A stretch of 44,222 nt of DNA from an uncultured Bacteroidales bacterium (GTDB lineage: Bacteria; Bacteroidota; Bacteroidia; Bacteroidales; UBA932), in contig CAMCFO010000023.1 in assembly GCA_945874155.1 (NCBI GenBank), positions 1 through 44,222 of the forward strand, in the 5' to 3' direction. Below are positions 1-8,164 of this stretch, piece after piece. The notes beneath the pieces were generated by a model. The model made no database searches. It had not been told where the DNA came from and was given only the letters and a program-made list of their open reading frames with translations. The position numbers were made by a program, and so were the translations under genes. How positions within the stretch are numbered: position 1 is the stretch's first letter; each line of letters opens with the position of its first letter.

Positions 1-89
1 ATATGGGAAAGTCTGCTGGTTGACTCAGATTTAAGGAATTAAATGACTATCCCTAAATATACACGTAGACTTCCGAAGCGTAGATGATT

Positions 90-289
90 GGGATGTCCTC
101 GCCAGCAGCTGCTTTGCAGCTGTTGGCTGCGAGATCCCTACCTCCGCGGGCCATCATCAAGAGAGCAAAATCTGCCGCAGGACTTTGTCCTGTGGATTTT
201 CGTAAAGGGAAGGCCCTTACGTGAGCTAGCTCACGACGGGTCTTCCCTTTACGAAAATTGCGCACCCTGTCGGGTGCGCAGATTTTGCT
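90..289. repeat. Composite palindromic element next to tRNA-Arg
   Basis: This non-coding stretch is almost entirely inverted repeats. A first hairpin spans 90-138, with main arms 101-112 and 116-127 and a TTT loop. A second unit at 164-289 is closed by outer arms AGCAAAATCTGC (164-175) and GCAGATTTTGCT (278-289). Inside it are three hairpins: 178-192 (CAGGAC/GTCCTG), a 63-bp hairpin at 196-258 with perfect 17-bp arms (196-212 and 242-258) and the palindrome GTGAGCTAGCTCAC at its tip (221-234), and 260-279 (GCGCACCC/GGGTGCGC). It lies directly downstream of the minus-strand tRNA. It could be a MITE or BIME-like repeat, a structured RNA or a recombination site; the sequence does not decide between them. 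Confidence 0.7.
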
Positions 290-296
290 TTACTTG

Positions 297-370
297 TGAT
301 TCGGTTGGGATTCGAACCCAAGACCCACAGCTTAGAAGGCTGTTGCTCTATCCAGCTGAGCTACCGAACC
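297..370 (-). tRNA. tRNA-Arg (anticodon TCT)
   Basis: Read on the minus strand, the sequence folds into a 74-nt cloverleaf. The acceptor stem is GGTTCGG with CCGAATC, containing one G-U pair. The anticodon stem is ACAGC/GCTGT around the loop CTTCTAA, giving anticodon TCT, which reads AGA. The T-arm contains GGTTCGAATCC. CCA is not encoded. A hairpin at 376-405 sits in the 5' leader. Confidence 0.95.
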
Positions 371-406
371 AATCCATCCCCTTTGAGCTGCTGCTCATTG
401 GGGATG

Positions 407-414
407 CAAAGGTA
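407..414 (-). promoter_or_regulatory. Putative -7 box for tRNA-Arg
   Basis: TACCTTTG on the minus strand matches the Bacteroidetes -7 consensus TAnnTTTG and lies 37 bases upstream of the mature tRNA. No matching -33 box is obvious. Confidence 0.5.
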
Positions 415-488
415 GGAAAAAATTCAGACAATGCAATAAAAAATCTGAGATTGCAGAAAATTGAATGAAATACGTTTTTGAGGATTAC

Positions 489-2822
489 TTAGTCTATGTT
501 TGGAGTCTCCCAGATCTTGGTGCCGGTGCATTTTGCGAAGAGGGCCTGGGTGCCGCAGGAGAAACGGAAGTCGCCGCTTTCAATGCGCCACTTGCCGTCT
601 CGGCCTACAAATGCAAGCTCTTTGGCAGGGATGGTGAATTTCACGGTTTTGCTTTCACCGGCTGCAAGTTCCACTTTGGTGAACTCCCTGAGGCGTCTCA
701 CATCAGGAACTATGCTTGCCACAAGGTCACTGGAGAAGAGCATCACTGTCTCCTTGCCGGACCTCTTGCCCGTGTTTCTGACTGTCACCTCAAATGTCAG
801 CTCATCATCCCAGGCGAAACTTTCGGAAGAAATCCTGAAGTCTGAATACTCGAACTTCGTGTAGCTCAAACCGGCACCGAATGGCCACTGAACATCCATC
901 ACAGCATCGTAGTTGTAGGCTCCGCTCATCGTTGAAACCACCTCGCTCACTTTGTAGTCGTAGGTGTGGAGAGCATTCACGTATTTGCTGTAGGTGAACG
1001 GCAGGCGGCCGCTGAAGTTCTCCCGGCCGGAAATAAGTGCTGCAAGTGCATCGCCGCCGTAGTTGCCCGGAAGCATAATGTCAATCACGGCGCTTGCCAT
1101 AGGCTCGATGTCGTTGATGATTCTCGGACGTCCTTCGTTCAGCACCAGGATGATCGGTTTGCCAGTTTTTGCAAGGGCGCGGACAAGTTCCTTCTGGTTT
1201 TCGGAAAGGTTCAGATCGTTGATGTTGCCCGGAGTCTCGCAATAGCTGTTCTCACCCACGCAGGCAATCACAACGTCTGCATTGCGGGCTGCCGCCACCA
1301 CTCCTGAGAGGTCTTCGATACGGTCTGCCTTCCAGTCGCTTCCGTAGTAGGAGACTCCCGGACGGTAGTTCACATTCTTTGCGCCGAACTCATTAATCAA
1401 AGCTTCGAGTATGGTGTTGTACCCGCTTGCGAAGCTTTCTGTCTGTTCGCCCTGCCAGGTGTAGGACCATCCGCCGTTCAAGGTTCTCATAGAATTGGCG
1501 TTAGGGCCTGTCACCAATATGCGTTTTCCTTTTGCCAGCGGGAGCAGGTCCGAATCATTCTTCAGCAGGACCATTGATTCGACCGCCGCGTCGTATGAAA
1601 TCTTGGCGAATTCCCCGCAGGCGAACTTCTCATAGCCGTCCACGCTCCATACCGGATTTTCGAAGAGGCCGAGGCGGGCCTTGAGGCGGAGAACCCTGCG
1701 CACTGCATCGTCCAGACGCTCCTGACTGATGCGGCCTTCCTTCACCAGAGTCACGATGTCAGCGCAAACTGCCGGGTCGTAAGGGTCCATAATCATATCC
1801 ACACCTGCATTGATTCCGATTTCCACGGCTTCGAGCCTGTCGGCGGCAATGTGTTCGCGGGTGTAGAGATTGTTGATGTCGGCCCAGTCGGTCACCACCA
1901 TCCCGTCCCATCCGAGGTCCTTCTTGCACCACTGAGTGAGGTATTCATAGCTTGAGTGAACCGGAACTCCATTGACGGATGCGGAATTTGCCATAAGGGT
2001 GAGCGCTCCTGCCTGGAAACACTCCTTGAAAGGACGGAAATATTTCTCACGCAAATCGCAAGGTGATACCATTCCCGGTGTTCTGTCCTGTCCGGAAACC
2101 GGGGTGCCATAAGCCAGGTAGTGCTTGATGCTCACCGCAACGTGTTCCAAGTCTATGTGATTCGGATCTTCGCCCTGTGCCGCAATCGTTTCAGCCACAG
2201 ACATTTCAGCCTGGAGATAAGGATCTTCTCCCCAACTCTCCCAATGTCTTGGCCATCTCGGGTCACGCCCGAGGTCCATCACAGGGGAGAAAATCCACGG
2301 CACCATTGCGGCTCTGGTTTCATACGCCATCACTTCGCCCATCTTGGATGCATAGCCCCTGTCGAATGTGGCTGCAAGGTTGATTTCCTGAGGGAAGAAG
2401 GTGGCATCCGAGAGGTAGCTTGCACCGTGAATCATATCCAGACCGAAGACCGTTGGTATGCCCAACTCCTCCAACGAGATGTCCTGAATCAGTTTCATAT
2501 CCCTGGCGGTACCTTCGCGCGAATCGGAATGTCCCCCGAATACGTTCAGGAATGAACCGACCTTCCAGTCTCTTACACAGGCCCTGACTTTTGCAGTGTC
2601 GAGCTTCCCGTCTGTGGATATTACGTCCGAGGTAATCTGGACGAGCTGTCCGGCTTTCTCTTCAAGGGTCATTTTGCCGAGTACCTCTTCCACCTTCCTT
2701 TCTATTTTTGAGTCTGCCGGGATGACCGGGCTTACGCTGTTGCAGCAGGCCGATGCCATTGTGGCTGCTGAAAGAATTCCGAATATCAGTTTATTAGCCA
2801 TAGTTATATTATTGGTTTTCAT
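489..2822 (-). CDS. bglX: Glycoside hydrolase family 3 beta-glucosidase (BglX-like), lipoprotein
   Basis: This is a GH3 enzyme expected to release terminal beta-linked glucose or related sugars. The order is an N-terminal signal with lipobox-like ASACC, the GH3 barrel, the alpha/beta sandwich and a C-terminal fibronectin-III-like domain. The barrel carries GEDPYLQAEM, KHYLAYG and the nucleophile motif MVVTDWADIN (about residue 310). The cysteine at the end of the signal peptide suggests outer-membrane anchoring. It is the last gene of the 6453-to-489 operon. The ATG at 2822 overlaps the upstream gene by 14 bases; an ATG at 2798, giving MANKLIFG, would avoid overlap and also leaves a good signal peptide. 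A longer start at 2837 is possible. Substrate specificity cannot be read from the sequence. Confidence 0.93.
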   Translation of the reverse strand: MKTNNITMANKLIFGILSAATMASACCNSVSPVIPADSKIERKVEEVLGKMTLEEKAGQLVQITSDVISTDGKLDTAKVRACVRDWKVGSFLNVFGGHSDSREGTARDMKLIQDISLEELGIPTVFGLDMIHGASYLSDATFFPQEINLAATFDRGYASKMGEVMAYETRAAMVPWIFSPVMDLGRDPRWPRHWESWGEDPYLQAEMSVAETIAAQGEDPNHIDLEHVAVSIKHYLAYGTPVSGQDRTPGMVSPCDLREKYFRPFKECFQAGALTLMANSASVNGVPVHSSYEYLTQWCKKDLGWDGMVVTDWADINNLYTREHIAADRLEAVEIGINAGVDMIMDPYDPAVCADIVTLVKEGRISQERLDDAVRRVLRLKARLGLFENPVWSVDGYEKFACGEFAKISYDAAVESMVLLKNDSDLLPLAKGKRILVTGPNANSMRTLNGGWSYTWQGEQTESFASGYNTILEALINEFGAKNVNYRPGVSYYGSDWKADRIEDLSGVVAAARNADVVIACVGENSYCETPGNINDLNLSENQKELVRALAKTGKPIILVLNEGRPRIINDIEPMASAVIDIMLPGNYGGDALAALISGRENFSGRLPFTYSKYVNALHTYDYKVSEVVSTMSGAYNYDAVMDVQWPFGAGLSYTKFEYSDFRISSESFAWDDELTFEVTVRNTGKRSGKETVMLFSSDLVASIVPDVRRLREFTKVELAAGESKTVKFTIPAKELAFVGRDGKWRIESGDFRFSCGTQALFAKCTGTKIWETPNID

Positions 2823-3951
2823 TATTTTCCCCATCAAGAAGCAACCCAGTGATGTCCCTGCAGGTCTGAGTGTTGATATTTGATGCCTGGGCGGAGATCA
2901 TTGCATCCCTGCAGGACTCATCAAAGCAGAGCCTTCCTGCAGCCCGCACCTGCTCGGGAATGTCGGTGGTTGCGTAAGACATTCCGTGATAGTGGAAAAA
3001 CAACGCATTGCAGGTCTCGCAGCCCGGTATTGGAGAGGTGTGTACTATAGGTATATGTTTGGCAGCAGCTTCCGTGCTTGACAATCCGCCCGGCTTGGTG
3101 AAAAGCACATCGCAGGCATCCATCAGCATTGCCACCTTGTCCGTGAATCCCAAAGCCATGACATTGGAGTGTCCCCCGAAATTCTTCATCAGCTTCGTGC
3201 GCAACTCAGTGTTGTTACCGCACACCATAATCACTTCGACCCTGTCTCCGAACTGCTTGAGAATTTCCTTAACCGTGTCCTGCAGATGCCCGAATCCCAT
3301 ACTCCCGGACATCATCAGGAACCATTTCTTCTGAGGGTCCATATAGCCGAACTCCAGTATGCACTGGTTCCTCACCTCCGTTCTGTCAGCCTTAGGATTG
3401 TGGAAAATGGACTTCACCGGGATGCCATAAGGACGTAGTTTCTCTCTCGGAATACCCTTCTTCACACACTCTTCAATCAGATGTGAATGGGGCACGATGT
3501 AATAGTCCAGTTCAGTCTCCTTTATGAAAGGGATGCAGGTGTAGTCGGTCATAAGGAATATGGAAGTCGCATTGAGCTTACCCTTGCGCTTGAGTGCGGT
3601 GATGGCCTCGGCCGGAAAAATATGGGCACAGACCACTGCAGTGAAGCCGTTCTCCTCGATATAGTCGTGAAGTCTCTCGCAATAGAGTTTGTTTGCATAG
3701 TAAACCGGCGACTTGGACGAGTCCATAGCCTCGCTTATGGCTGCCCCGGCTTTGTAAACCATACCGAAGAGTTTCGTTCTTGTGGAAAAAAGATATATTT
3801 CCGAAGCTTTGTTTGTGGCACTTTGACCGACAAGTGACATAGTGTCTTTCACTTCTGCCTCCACACCTATCGAGTGCAGGTATTCCATATAGGCCTTCGA
3901 TGCGGAATTATGCCCTTCTCCCGTTGAACAGGACAGTATCAGAACTTTCAT
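2809..3951 (-). CDS. UgtP/MGD1-like diacylglycerol glycosyltransferase (GT28)
   Basis: This 380-residue protein belongs to the MGDG synthase/UgtP family, which transfers sugars from UDP-sugars to diacylglycerol at the inner face of the membrane. The start has the family signature LSCSTGEGHNSA, which corresponds to the acceptor side. The C-terminal Rossmann half has MMSGSMGFGH and FTKPGGLSSTEAAA, the UDP-sugar-binding segment. It overlaps the upstream DUF368 gene by ATGA and the downstream GH3 gene, so translation is probably coupled. A glycolipid-making role is inferred from family; the exact sugar and lipid are unknown. Confidence 0.85.
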   Translation of the reverse strand: MKVLILSCSTGEGHNSASKAYMEYLHSIGVEAEVKDTMSLVGQSATNKASEIYLFSTRTKLFGMVYKAGAAISEAMDSSKSPVYYANKLYCERLHDYIEENGFTAVVCAHIFPAEAITALKRKGKLNATSIFLMTDYTCIPFIKETELDYYIVPHSHLIEECVKKGIPREKLRPYGIPVKSIFHNPKADRTEVRNQCILEFGYMDPQKKWFLMMSGSMGFGHLQDTVKEILKQFGDRVEVIMVCGNNTELRTKLMKNFGGHSNVMALGFTDKVAMLMDACDVLFTKPGGLSSTEAAAKHIPIVHTSPIPGCETCNALFFHYHGMSYATTDIPEQVRAAGRLCFDESCRDAMISAQASNINTQTCRDITGLLLDGENNENQ

Positions 3952-4907
3952 TTTTGAATCTTTTTACGTTTGGACAAATATTCGATTCCGAACACAAGGG
4001 CAAGTCCGGCAGCTGCAGTGGCTATGCACAGGCCCACCTGCATCCAATCCAGTTCCACCCCGACTCCCGGAAGCGCAGGCCAACCGGATTCAGCGTGCCA
4101 GGGCCATACCTTCAGCAAGGACCCGATAATGAAACCTGCAAGCACCAGAGTGGTCTCCCTGTTGCGCCGTGCAAGCAGCCAGTGCAGGAACTTGGAAAAC
4201 GACACAATGCCTATCACCGCTCCGCAGGCAAACACCAGCATCACAGTCAGGCACTGTCCCCAGGTCATAGAACCCGTAGCCAGTCCCGCCGTCACTTCCT
4301 CAGCCCTACCCAGCGACACCAGTCCCGAAACTGCGGCGAGCACATAGTCATACTTCCCCATTATCAGGAGAATGAACGACCCCGAAATCCCGGGCAGTAT
4401 CATAGCACAGATTGCAATGGCCCCGCAGATAAAAATGAACCACAGTCCGTCGGGAGTCGTGGAAGGGGAGAGAGTGCAGACTACAGCGCCCAGAACCACT
4501 CCTGCAAGGGTGCAGACATAGTCTTTCCATTTCCAGAAATGGACTCCCTTGAGGATGAAGATGGACGAGGCCACAATCAGTCCGAAAAAGAAAGCCCAGG
4601 TCGGAGCAGGCTGGTTTTCCAGCAGCCAGGTCATCAGTTTTGCAAGGGAAAAGACGCTGAACAGTATTCCCACAAGCACACTGATGAGGAAATTGCCGTT
4701 TATGTGTTTCCAGAATTCGCGGAACCGACCGGTGAAGAAAAGCTTCAGGGCAGTCCCGTCAATATTGTGAATGGAATCGATAAGTTCAGAGTAAATGCCT
4801 GTCATAAAGGCTATTGTGCCGCCGCTCACGCCTGGAATCACATCCGAGGCTCCCATACAGGCACCTTTAATTGCCACAAGTCCGTATTTTTTCAGATTTT
4901 CTTTCAT
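3948..4907 (-). CDS. DUF368 family membrane protein, probable polyprenyl-phosphate translocase (PopT-like)
   Basis: This 319-residue, multi-span membrane protein starts a DUF368 domain with GASDVIPGVSGGTIAFMTG and has a second, inverted-repeat-like copy of the motif (MILPGISGSFILLIMGKY). DUF368 members such as PopT have been described as undecaprenyl-phosphate translocases that recycle the lipid carrier to the cytoplasmic face. It overlaps its upstream neighbour by ATGA (4904-4907) and its downstream neighbour by ATGA (3948-3951). Company with a UgtP-like glycosyltransferase suggests a lipid-carrier or glycolipid pathway. Family assignment is firm; transport function is inferred. Confidence 0.9.
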   Translation of the reverse strand: MKENLKKYGLVAIKGACMGASDVIPGVSGGTIAFMTGIYSELIDSIHNIDGTALKLFFTGRFREFWKHINGNFLISVLVGILFSVFSLAKLMTWLLENQPAPTWAFFFGLIVASSIFILKGVHFWKWKDYVCTLAGVVLGAVVCTLSPSTTPDGLWFIFICGAIAICAMILPGISGSFILLIMGKYDYVLAAVSGLVSLGRAEEVTAGLATGSMTWGQCLTVMLVFACGAVIGIVSFSKFLHWLLARRNRETTLVLAGFIIGSLLKVWPWHAESGWPALPGVGVELDWMQVGLCIATAAAGLALVFGIEYLSKRKKIQK

Positions 4908-5449
4908 ACAACCATTTCGAGATAATTCACGATGCTCTCCAGTCTCTTGGCGCTGTCGTGGAAATTGACTTGAATCTGTTCCTCCTCAGAACCTTTGAAA
5001 ACCATTGAAAAGGGAGAGCAGGCATAGTCTTTCAGACCCACGCAGAAAGGAGCCGGGACTATGGCATTGAAACAGCGTGTCACCGGCAGGCTGTTGTCCA
5101 CCAGGCATAGGTACAAATCGGCAGGCTCAGACTTCAGCTCTGCCACCATTTCTTCAGGCAGTGTGCCGAAAATGGACAGGTTTCTTTTGAGAATGGTCGT
5201 TTTTACAGCCGTGGTGATGATGTCGTCCTTGGCGTGCTTGCCCATATCCAGGAAAAAAGGCTTCAATTCTATTCCTCTGCCTCCGAAATATGTCTTGGCA
5301 AACTTGAGGCAGGCATCCGATTCCGCGTCTTCCACGTCCAGCAGCACTATGCACCTGCGAACCGAGACAAGAGGGACGGAATGCCTTTCCTCCCTGAAGC
5401 AGGATGCCTTGATCTGCCGCTTGACGAAGAAGTTTTTCAGGAATCCCAT
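4904..5449 (-). CDS. Conserved Bacteroidetes protein of unknown function (possibly DUF6913)
   Basis: The product is about 181 residues from the start MGFLKNFFVKRQ. I chose the ATG at 5449 because it forms a TGATG overlap with the stop of the kinase gene; upstream in-frame codons run into the kinase gene and give an unlikely basic extension. The protein is soluble, with no signal peptide or membrane segment, and has an alternating alpha/beta look (CIVLLDVEDAE, DLYLCLVDNS). I recall a similar small family in Bacteroidetes (DUF6913) but cannot confirm the name. Function is unknown. It sits between a PfkB kinase and the DUF368 gene and is translationally coupled to both. Confidence 0.75.
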   Translation of the reverse strand: MGFLKNFFVKRQIKASCFREERHSVPLVSVRRCIVLLDVEDAESDACLKFAKTYFGGRGIELKPFFLDMGKHAKDDIITTAVKTTILKRNLSIFGTLPEEMVAELKSEPADLYLCLVDNSLPVTRCFNAIVPAPFCVGLKDYACSPFSMVFKGSEEEQIQVNFHDSAKRLESIVNYLEMVV

Positions 5450-6453
5450 CAGTTCTTGCCCTCTTTGGTTGCCTTGATAAGTTCCTTGATTTCTTTCTTG
5501 GCGGCTTTCCAACGAGGTATGTCGATTTTGGTGCCGATGACTTCCACCACCTTTGCCGCGATGATTGAACCCACCTCTCCGCAGACTCTCAGAGGCATTC
5601 CCAGAGAGTGGGCATAGAGGAAACCTGCGGCATAGGTGTCTCCAGCCCCCGTTGCATCGATGGTATCGGCCGGCCAGGCTTCTATATAATGGTATTCGTC
5701 CCCTTGTTTGACCATTGAACCGTGTTTGCCTATTTTCACTACGGCAATGTCGCAGTGACGTGCAATCTCATCCAGCGCATCCTTCTGCTCCAGCCCCGTG
5801 AACGCCCTTGCCTCAGTTTCATTTGCAAAGACTATATCCACGTAGTTCTTCACTATGTCCTGAAGGAATTCCCTGTTGGCCTCCACCACATTGTAGGATG
5901 CCATATCAATTGAAATGATGCATCCGGCAGCCTTTGCCATTTCCACTGCCTTGCGGATAAGCGCTTGGTTCTGAACAAGATAACCCTCAATGTGGAAATA
6001 GTCATAACCTTTGAAATACTCCGGCTTCAAGTCTTCGGGAACCAGTTCCAGAGCCGCCCCCATATAATCCGCAAAAGTCCTTTCGGCATTCGGAGCGGTA
6101 ATCAGCACCACGGCCCTGCCTGAAGGATTCTTGCCCTTGAGGAGTATGGATTTGATGCCGTACTGGGCCTGGTCGCTCTTGAATAGGTGGCCCAGGTCGT
6201 CGTCACCGGTCTTGCCTATGAAGGCTGATTTCATCCCGAAAATCGCTGTGCAGGTGATGGTGTTGGCAGCTGAACCACCAGCTACGTACTGCACTCCGAG
6301 AGGCTTCAGCCTTTCGAGAATTTTGTCTCCTGTTTCTTTGTCCACGTGCTGCATACTTCCCTTGGGGATATTGTATTCCTCCAGAAATGAGTCGTCAGGA
6401 AGGATGGCAAGAATGTCTGTCAAGGCGTTGCCGATGCCGAGTATGGTTTTCAT
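5449..6453 (-). CDS. PfkB-family carbohydrate/nucleoside kinase (adenosine-kinase-like)
   Basis: This 334-residue cytoplasmic kinase has the ribokinase fold. The N-terminus is GIGNALTDI, the substrate-side glycines are AGGSAANT, and the PfkB signature near the C-terminus is DATGAGDTYAAGF, with the catalytic Asp in GAGD. The closest subgroup by feel is the adenosine-kinase-like PfkB proteins common in Bacteroidales; a sugar substrate cannot be excluded. The start MKTILGIGNALTD at 6453 is preferred because an upstream in-frame extension to 6804 overlaps the divergent membrane gene and lacks family character. It is the first gene of the five-gene minus-strand operon. Confidence 0.9.
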   Translation of the reverse strand: MKTILGIGNALTDILAILPDDSFLEEYNIPKGSMQHVDKETGDKILERLKPLGVQYVAGGSAANTITCTAIFGMKSAFIGKTGDDDLGHLFKSDQAQYGIKSILLKGKNPSGRAVVLITAPNAERTFADYMGAALELVPEDLKPEYFKGYDYFHIEGYLVQNQALIRKAVEMAKAAGCIISIDMASYNVVEANREFLQDIVKNYVDIVFANETEARAFTGLEQKDALDEIARHCDIAVVKIGKHGSMVKQGDEYHYIEAWPADTIDATGAGDTYAAGFLYAHSLGMPLRVCGEVGSIIAAKVVEVIGTKIDIPRWKAAKKEIKELIKATKEGKN

Positions 6454-6479
6454 ATATATTTTTTTTCGAACATTTGGTG

Positions 6480-6487
6480 CAAAGATA
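6480..6487 (-). promoter_or_regulatory. Putative -7 box for the kinase-DUF368-glycosyltransferase-GH3 operon
   Basis: TATCTTTG on the minus strand matches TAnnTTTG and lies 27 bases upstream of the kinase ATG. No -33 TTTG is found at the usual 19-21 base spacing. Confidence 0.55.
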
Positions 6488-6529
6488 ACATTTCTTTGTG
6501 AGGCATTATAATCAAATCCCAGAAATTTG

Positions 6530-6537
6530 TAATTTTG
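6530..6537 (+). promoter_or_regulatory. Putative -7 box for the YbhN-like gene
   Basis: TAATTTTG matches TAnnTTTG and ends 10 bases before the ATG at 6548, implying a very short leader if used. Confidence 0.5.
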
Positions 6538-6547
6538 CCGTCCGTTT

Positions 6548-7558
6548 ATGAAGAAGAATATTAGGAACATATTGAAATACACCTTGTCGCTTGTGCTTGC
6601 GGCGGTGCTGCTGTGGTTCTGTTTCCGCGAAGTCAACTGGCAGGAATTCCTTGAGAGCCTGAAAGGATGCCGTTGGGAATGGGTGATGCTGAGCATATTG
6701 GCCGGGGTGCTGTCCAACTGGTTCAGGGCGGAACGATGGAGGGAGATATTGCTGCCCATAGACGGAGCAACTTCCCGCGTGACAGTCTTCAATGCCGTGA
6801 ACATCGGCTATCTTGCAAATTTCGTCTTTCCGAGAATAGGGGAGCTGGTGCGTTGCGGTGTGGTGTCCCGGGATTCGGCAGTGCAGGAGCGCAAAAGAGG
6901 CGGAAAGGGGCTGGGCTATGAGCAAGTCCTGGGCACGGTCGTGACGGAAAGGAGCATAGACCTGCTGATGATGTTCGGCATACTCGTGGCTTTCCTCTGC
7001 CTGAAATGGAATCAATTCGGGGCCTTCTTCATCGACAATATCTGGCTGCCGGCATCCGGGAGGCTGAATCTGAGCCTGTGGTGGATTGCCTTGATTATGC
7101 TCGCGGCTGTGGGAATCTGCGTGGCCTTTGTCGTGTTTTTCAGGGACAGGAATGTCCTCGCCTCAAAGCTCTGGTCCTTGCTGAAGGGTGTGGCGGACGG
7201 CCTGGTCAGCTGTTTCAGGATGAAGAATGCGTGGAAGTTCATCCTCCATTCCGTACTCATCTGGGGTATGTATTTTCTTATGAGCTACACCTCCCTGCGA
7301 GCTGTTCCCCTGCTGGATGCCCTCGGACTTGCAGATGCGATGTTCCTTATGCTCGTGGGCAGTCTGGGATGGCTGGTGCCGGTGCCGGGAGGGTTCGGAG
7401 CCTTCCATTACGTGGTGGCCCTTGCCTTGAGCACGGTCTATTCCCTGCCATTCGAGCTGGGGATTATTTTTGCCACCATTTCCCACGAGTCCCAGTCGCT
7501 TATGATGGCTGTTACGGGATTGGGCTCCTATGCAAGTGAATTCATTCGCAACAGATAG
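6548..7558 (+). CDS. YbhN/AglD-like flippase-type membrane protein (lysylphosphatidylglycerol synthase TM region family)
   Basis: This 336-residue integral membrane protein has about seven to eight hydrophobic spans and the family motifs NWFRAERWREIL, NIGYLANFVFPRIGELVR and VPVPGGFGAFHYVV. The family corresponds to the membrane half of MprF and to AglD/YbhN proteins, thought to move or present lipid-linked substrates. No aminoacyl-transferase domain is attached. It is divergent from the glycolipid-type operon and may share its lipid pathway. Its 3' end overlaps the convergent L,D-transpeptidase gene by 17 bases. Substrate is unknown. Confidence 0.88.
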   Translation: MKKNIRNILKYTLSLVLAAVLLWFCFREVNWQEFLESLKGCRWEWVMLSILAGVLSNWFRAERWREILLPIDGATSRVTVFNAVNIGYLANFVFPRIGELVRCGVVSRDSAVQERKRGGKGLGYEQVLGTVVTERSIDLLMMFGILVAFLCLKWNQFGAFFIDNIWLPASGRLNLSLWWIALIMLAAVGICVAFVVFFRDRNVLASKLWSLLKGVADGLVSCFRMKNAWKFILHSVLIWGMYFLMSYTSLRAVPLLDALGLADAMFLMLVGSLGWLVPVPGGFGAFHYVVALALSTVYSLPFELGIIFATISHESQSLMMAVTGLGSYASEFIRNR

Positions 7559-8147
7559 CCCTTGTCTCAAAAGGCAGAGGTCCGTGGTCTTCCGGAAGTA
7601 TGATGACCTTCGTGCCCACCTGCGCATAATTCTCCTTCAGATGGATGATGTCTTCGTCCAGCAGTCTGATGCAACCTTCGCTTCCTCGCCCGATTTTGAT
7701 GGACTCGCGGTTGTTGGTGCTGCCGTGTATGCCTATGCCAGAGAAACCGGGAGTCTCAAGCCTTAGGAACCAGTGCCCGTAGGCCGGGATTGAACCTCTT
7801 CCGTCCCCGAAATCGTGGTGCCAGGAGGAGGCATCCTGAATTTGGGTGATGCGGAAAGGCTCTCCGGGATAGGATTCGGGGGTCTTGTTGTCTCCACTCC
7901 TTTCTTTCTGACCGCGGTTTATGGCCACGCAGGCCGGATAGCTTGCCCTCAGGACAGTGTCCACGTCTCGTACCTCGTACACGTTCAGGTGGACAGGCTG
8001 CACTTTGGAAATCACGAAGAAGCAGTTAGCCCTATTGTCTGCAGGGGCATAGACCCGCCTTTGGGGCTGGTCGTCAACTGGAGTTTGGGCTTGGGCGGCG
8101 CCCATTGACAGGAAAAGGGCAACTGCCAGAGATGGTATGATTTTCAT
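7542..8147 (-). CDS. L,D-transpeptidase (YkuD domain), secreted
   Basis: The 201-residue product starts with a signal peptide (MKIIPSLAVALFLSMGAAQA). The YkuD catalytic motif is complete: H141 in IGIHGSTNN and C159 in RGSEGCIRL. Such enzymes make 3-3 peptidoglycan crosslinks or attach proteins to peptidoglycan in the periplasm. It begins 17 bases after the ftsZ stop on the same strand, so it may be the last gene transcribed with the dcw cluster. The protein is short and has no LysM or other extra domain. Family assignment is strong; its exact reaction is inferred. Confidence 0.9.
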   Translation of the reverse strand: MKIIPSLAVALFLSMGAAQAQTPVDDQPQRRVYAPADNRANCFFVISKVQPVHLNVYEVRDVDTVLRASYPACVAINRGQKERSGDNKTPESYPGEPFRITQIQDASSWHHDFGDGRGSIPAYGHWFLRLETPGFSGIGIHGSTNNRESIKIGRGSEGCIRLLDEDIIHLKENYAQVGTKVIILPEDHGPLPFETRAICCE

Positions 8148-8164
8148 TTTGGTAGGGGTTGATG

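Noticed and set aside
90..289. attL/attR of an integrated element at tRNA-Arg
   Set aside because: No integrase is present nearby and no duplicated tRNA 3' end was seen in the window; the structure alone does not show an integration site.
5449..6804. N-terminal extension of the PfkB kinase to 6804
   Set aside because: The extra residues have no family character, overlap the divergent membrane gene, and precede a clear start with a promoter box at 6480-6487.
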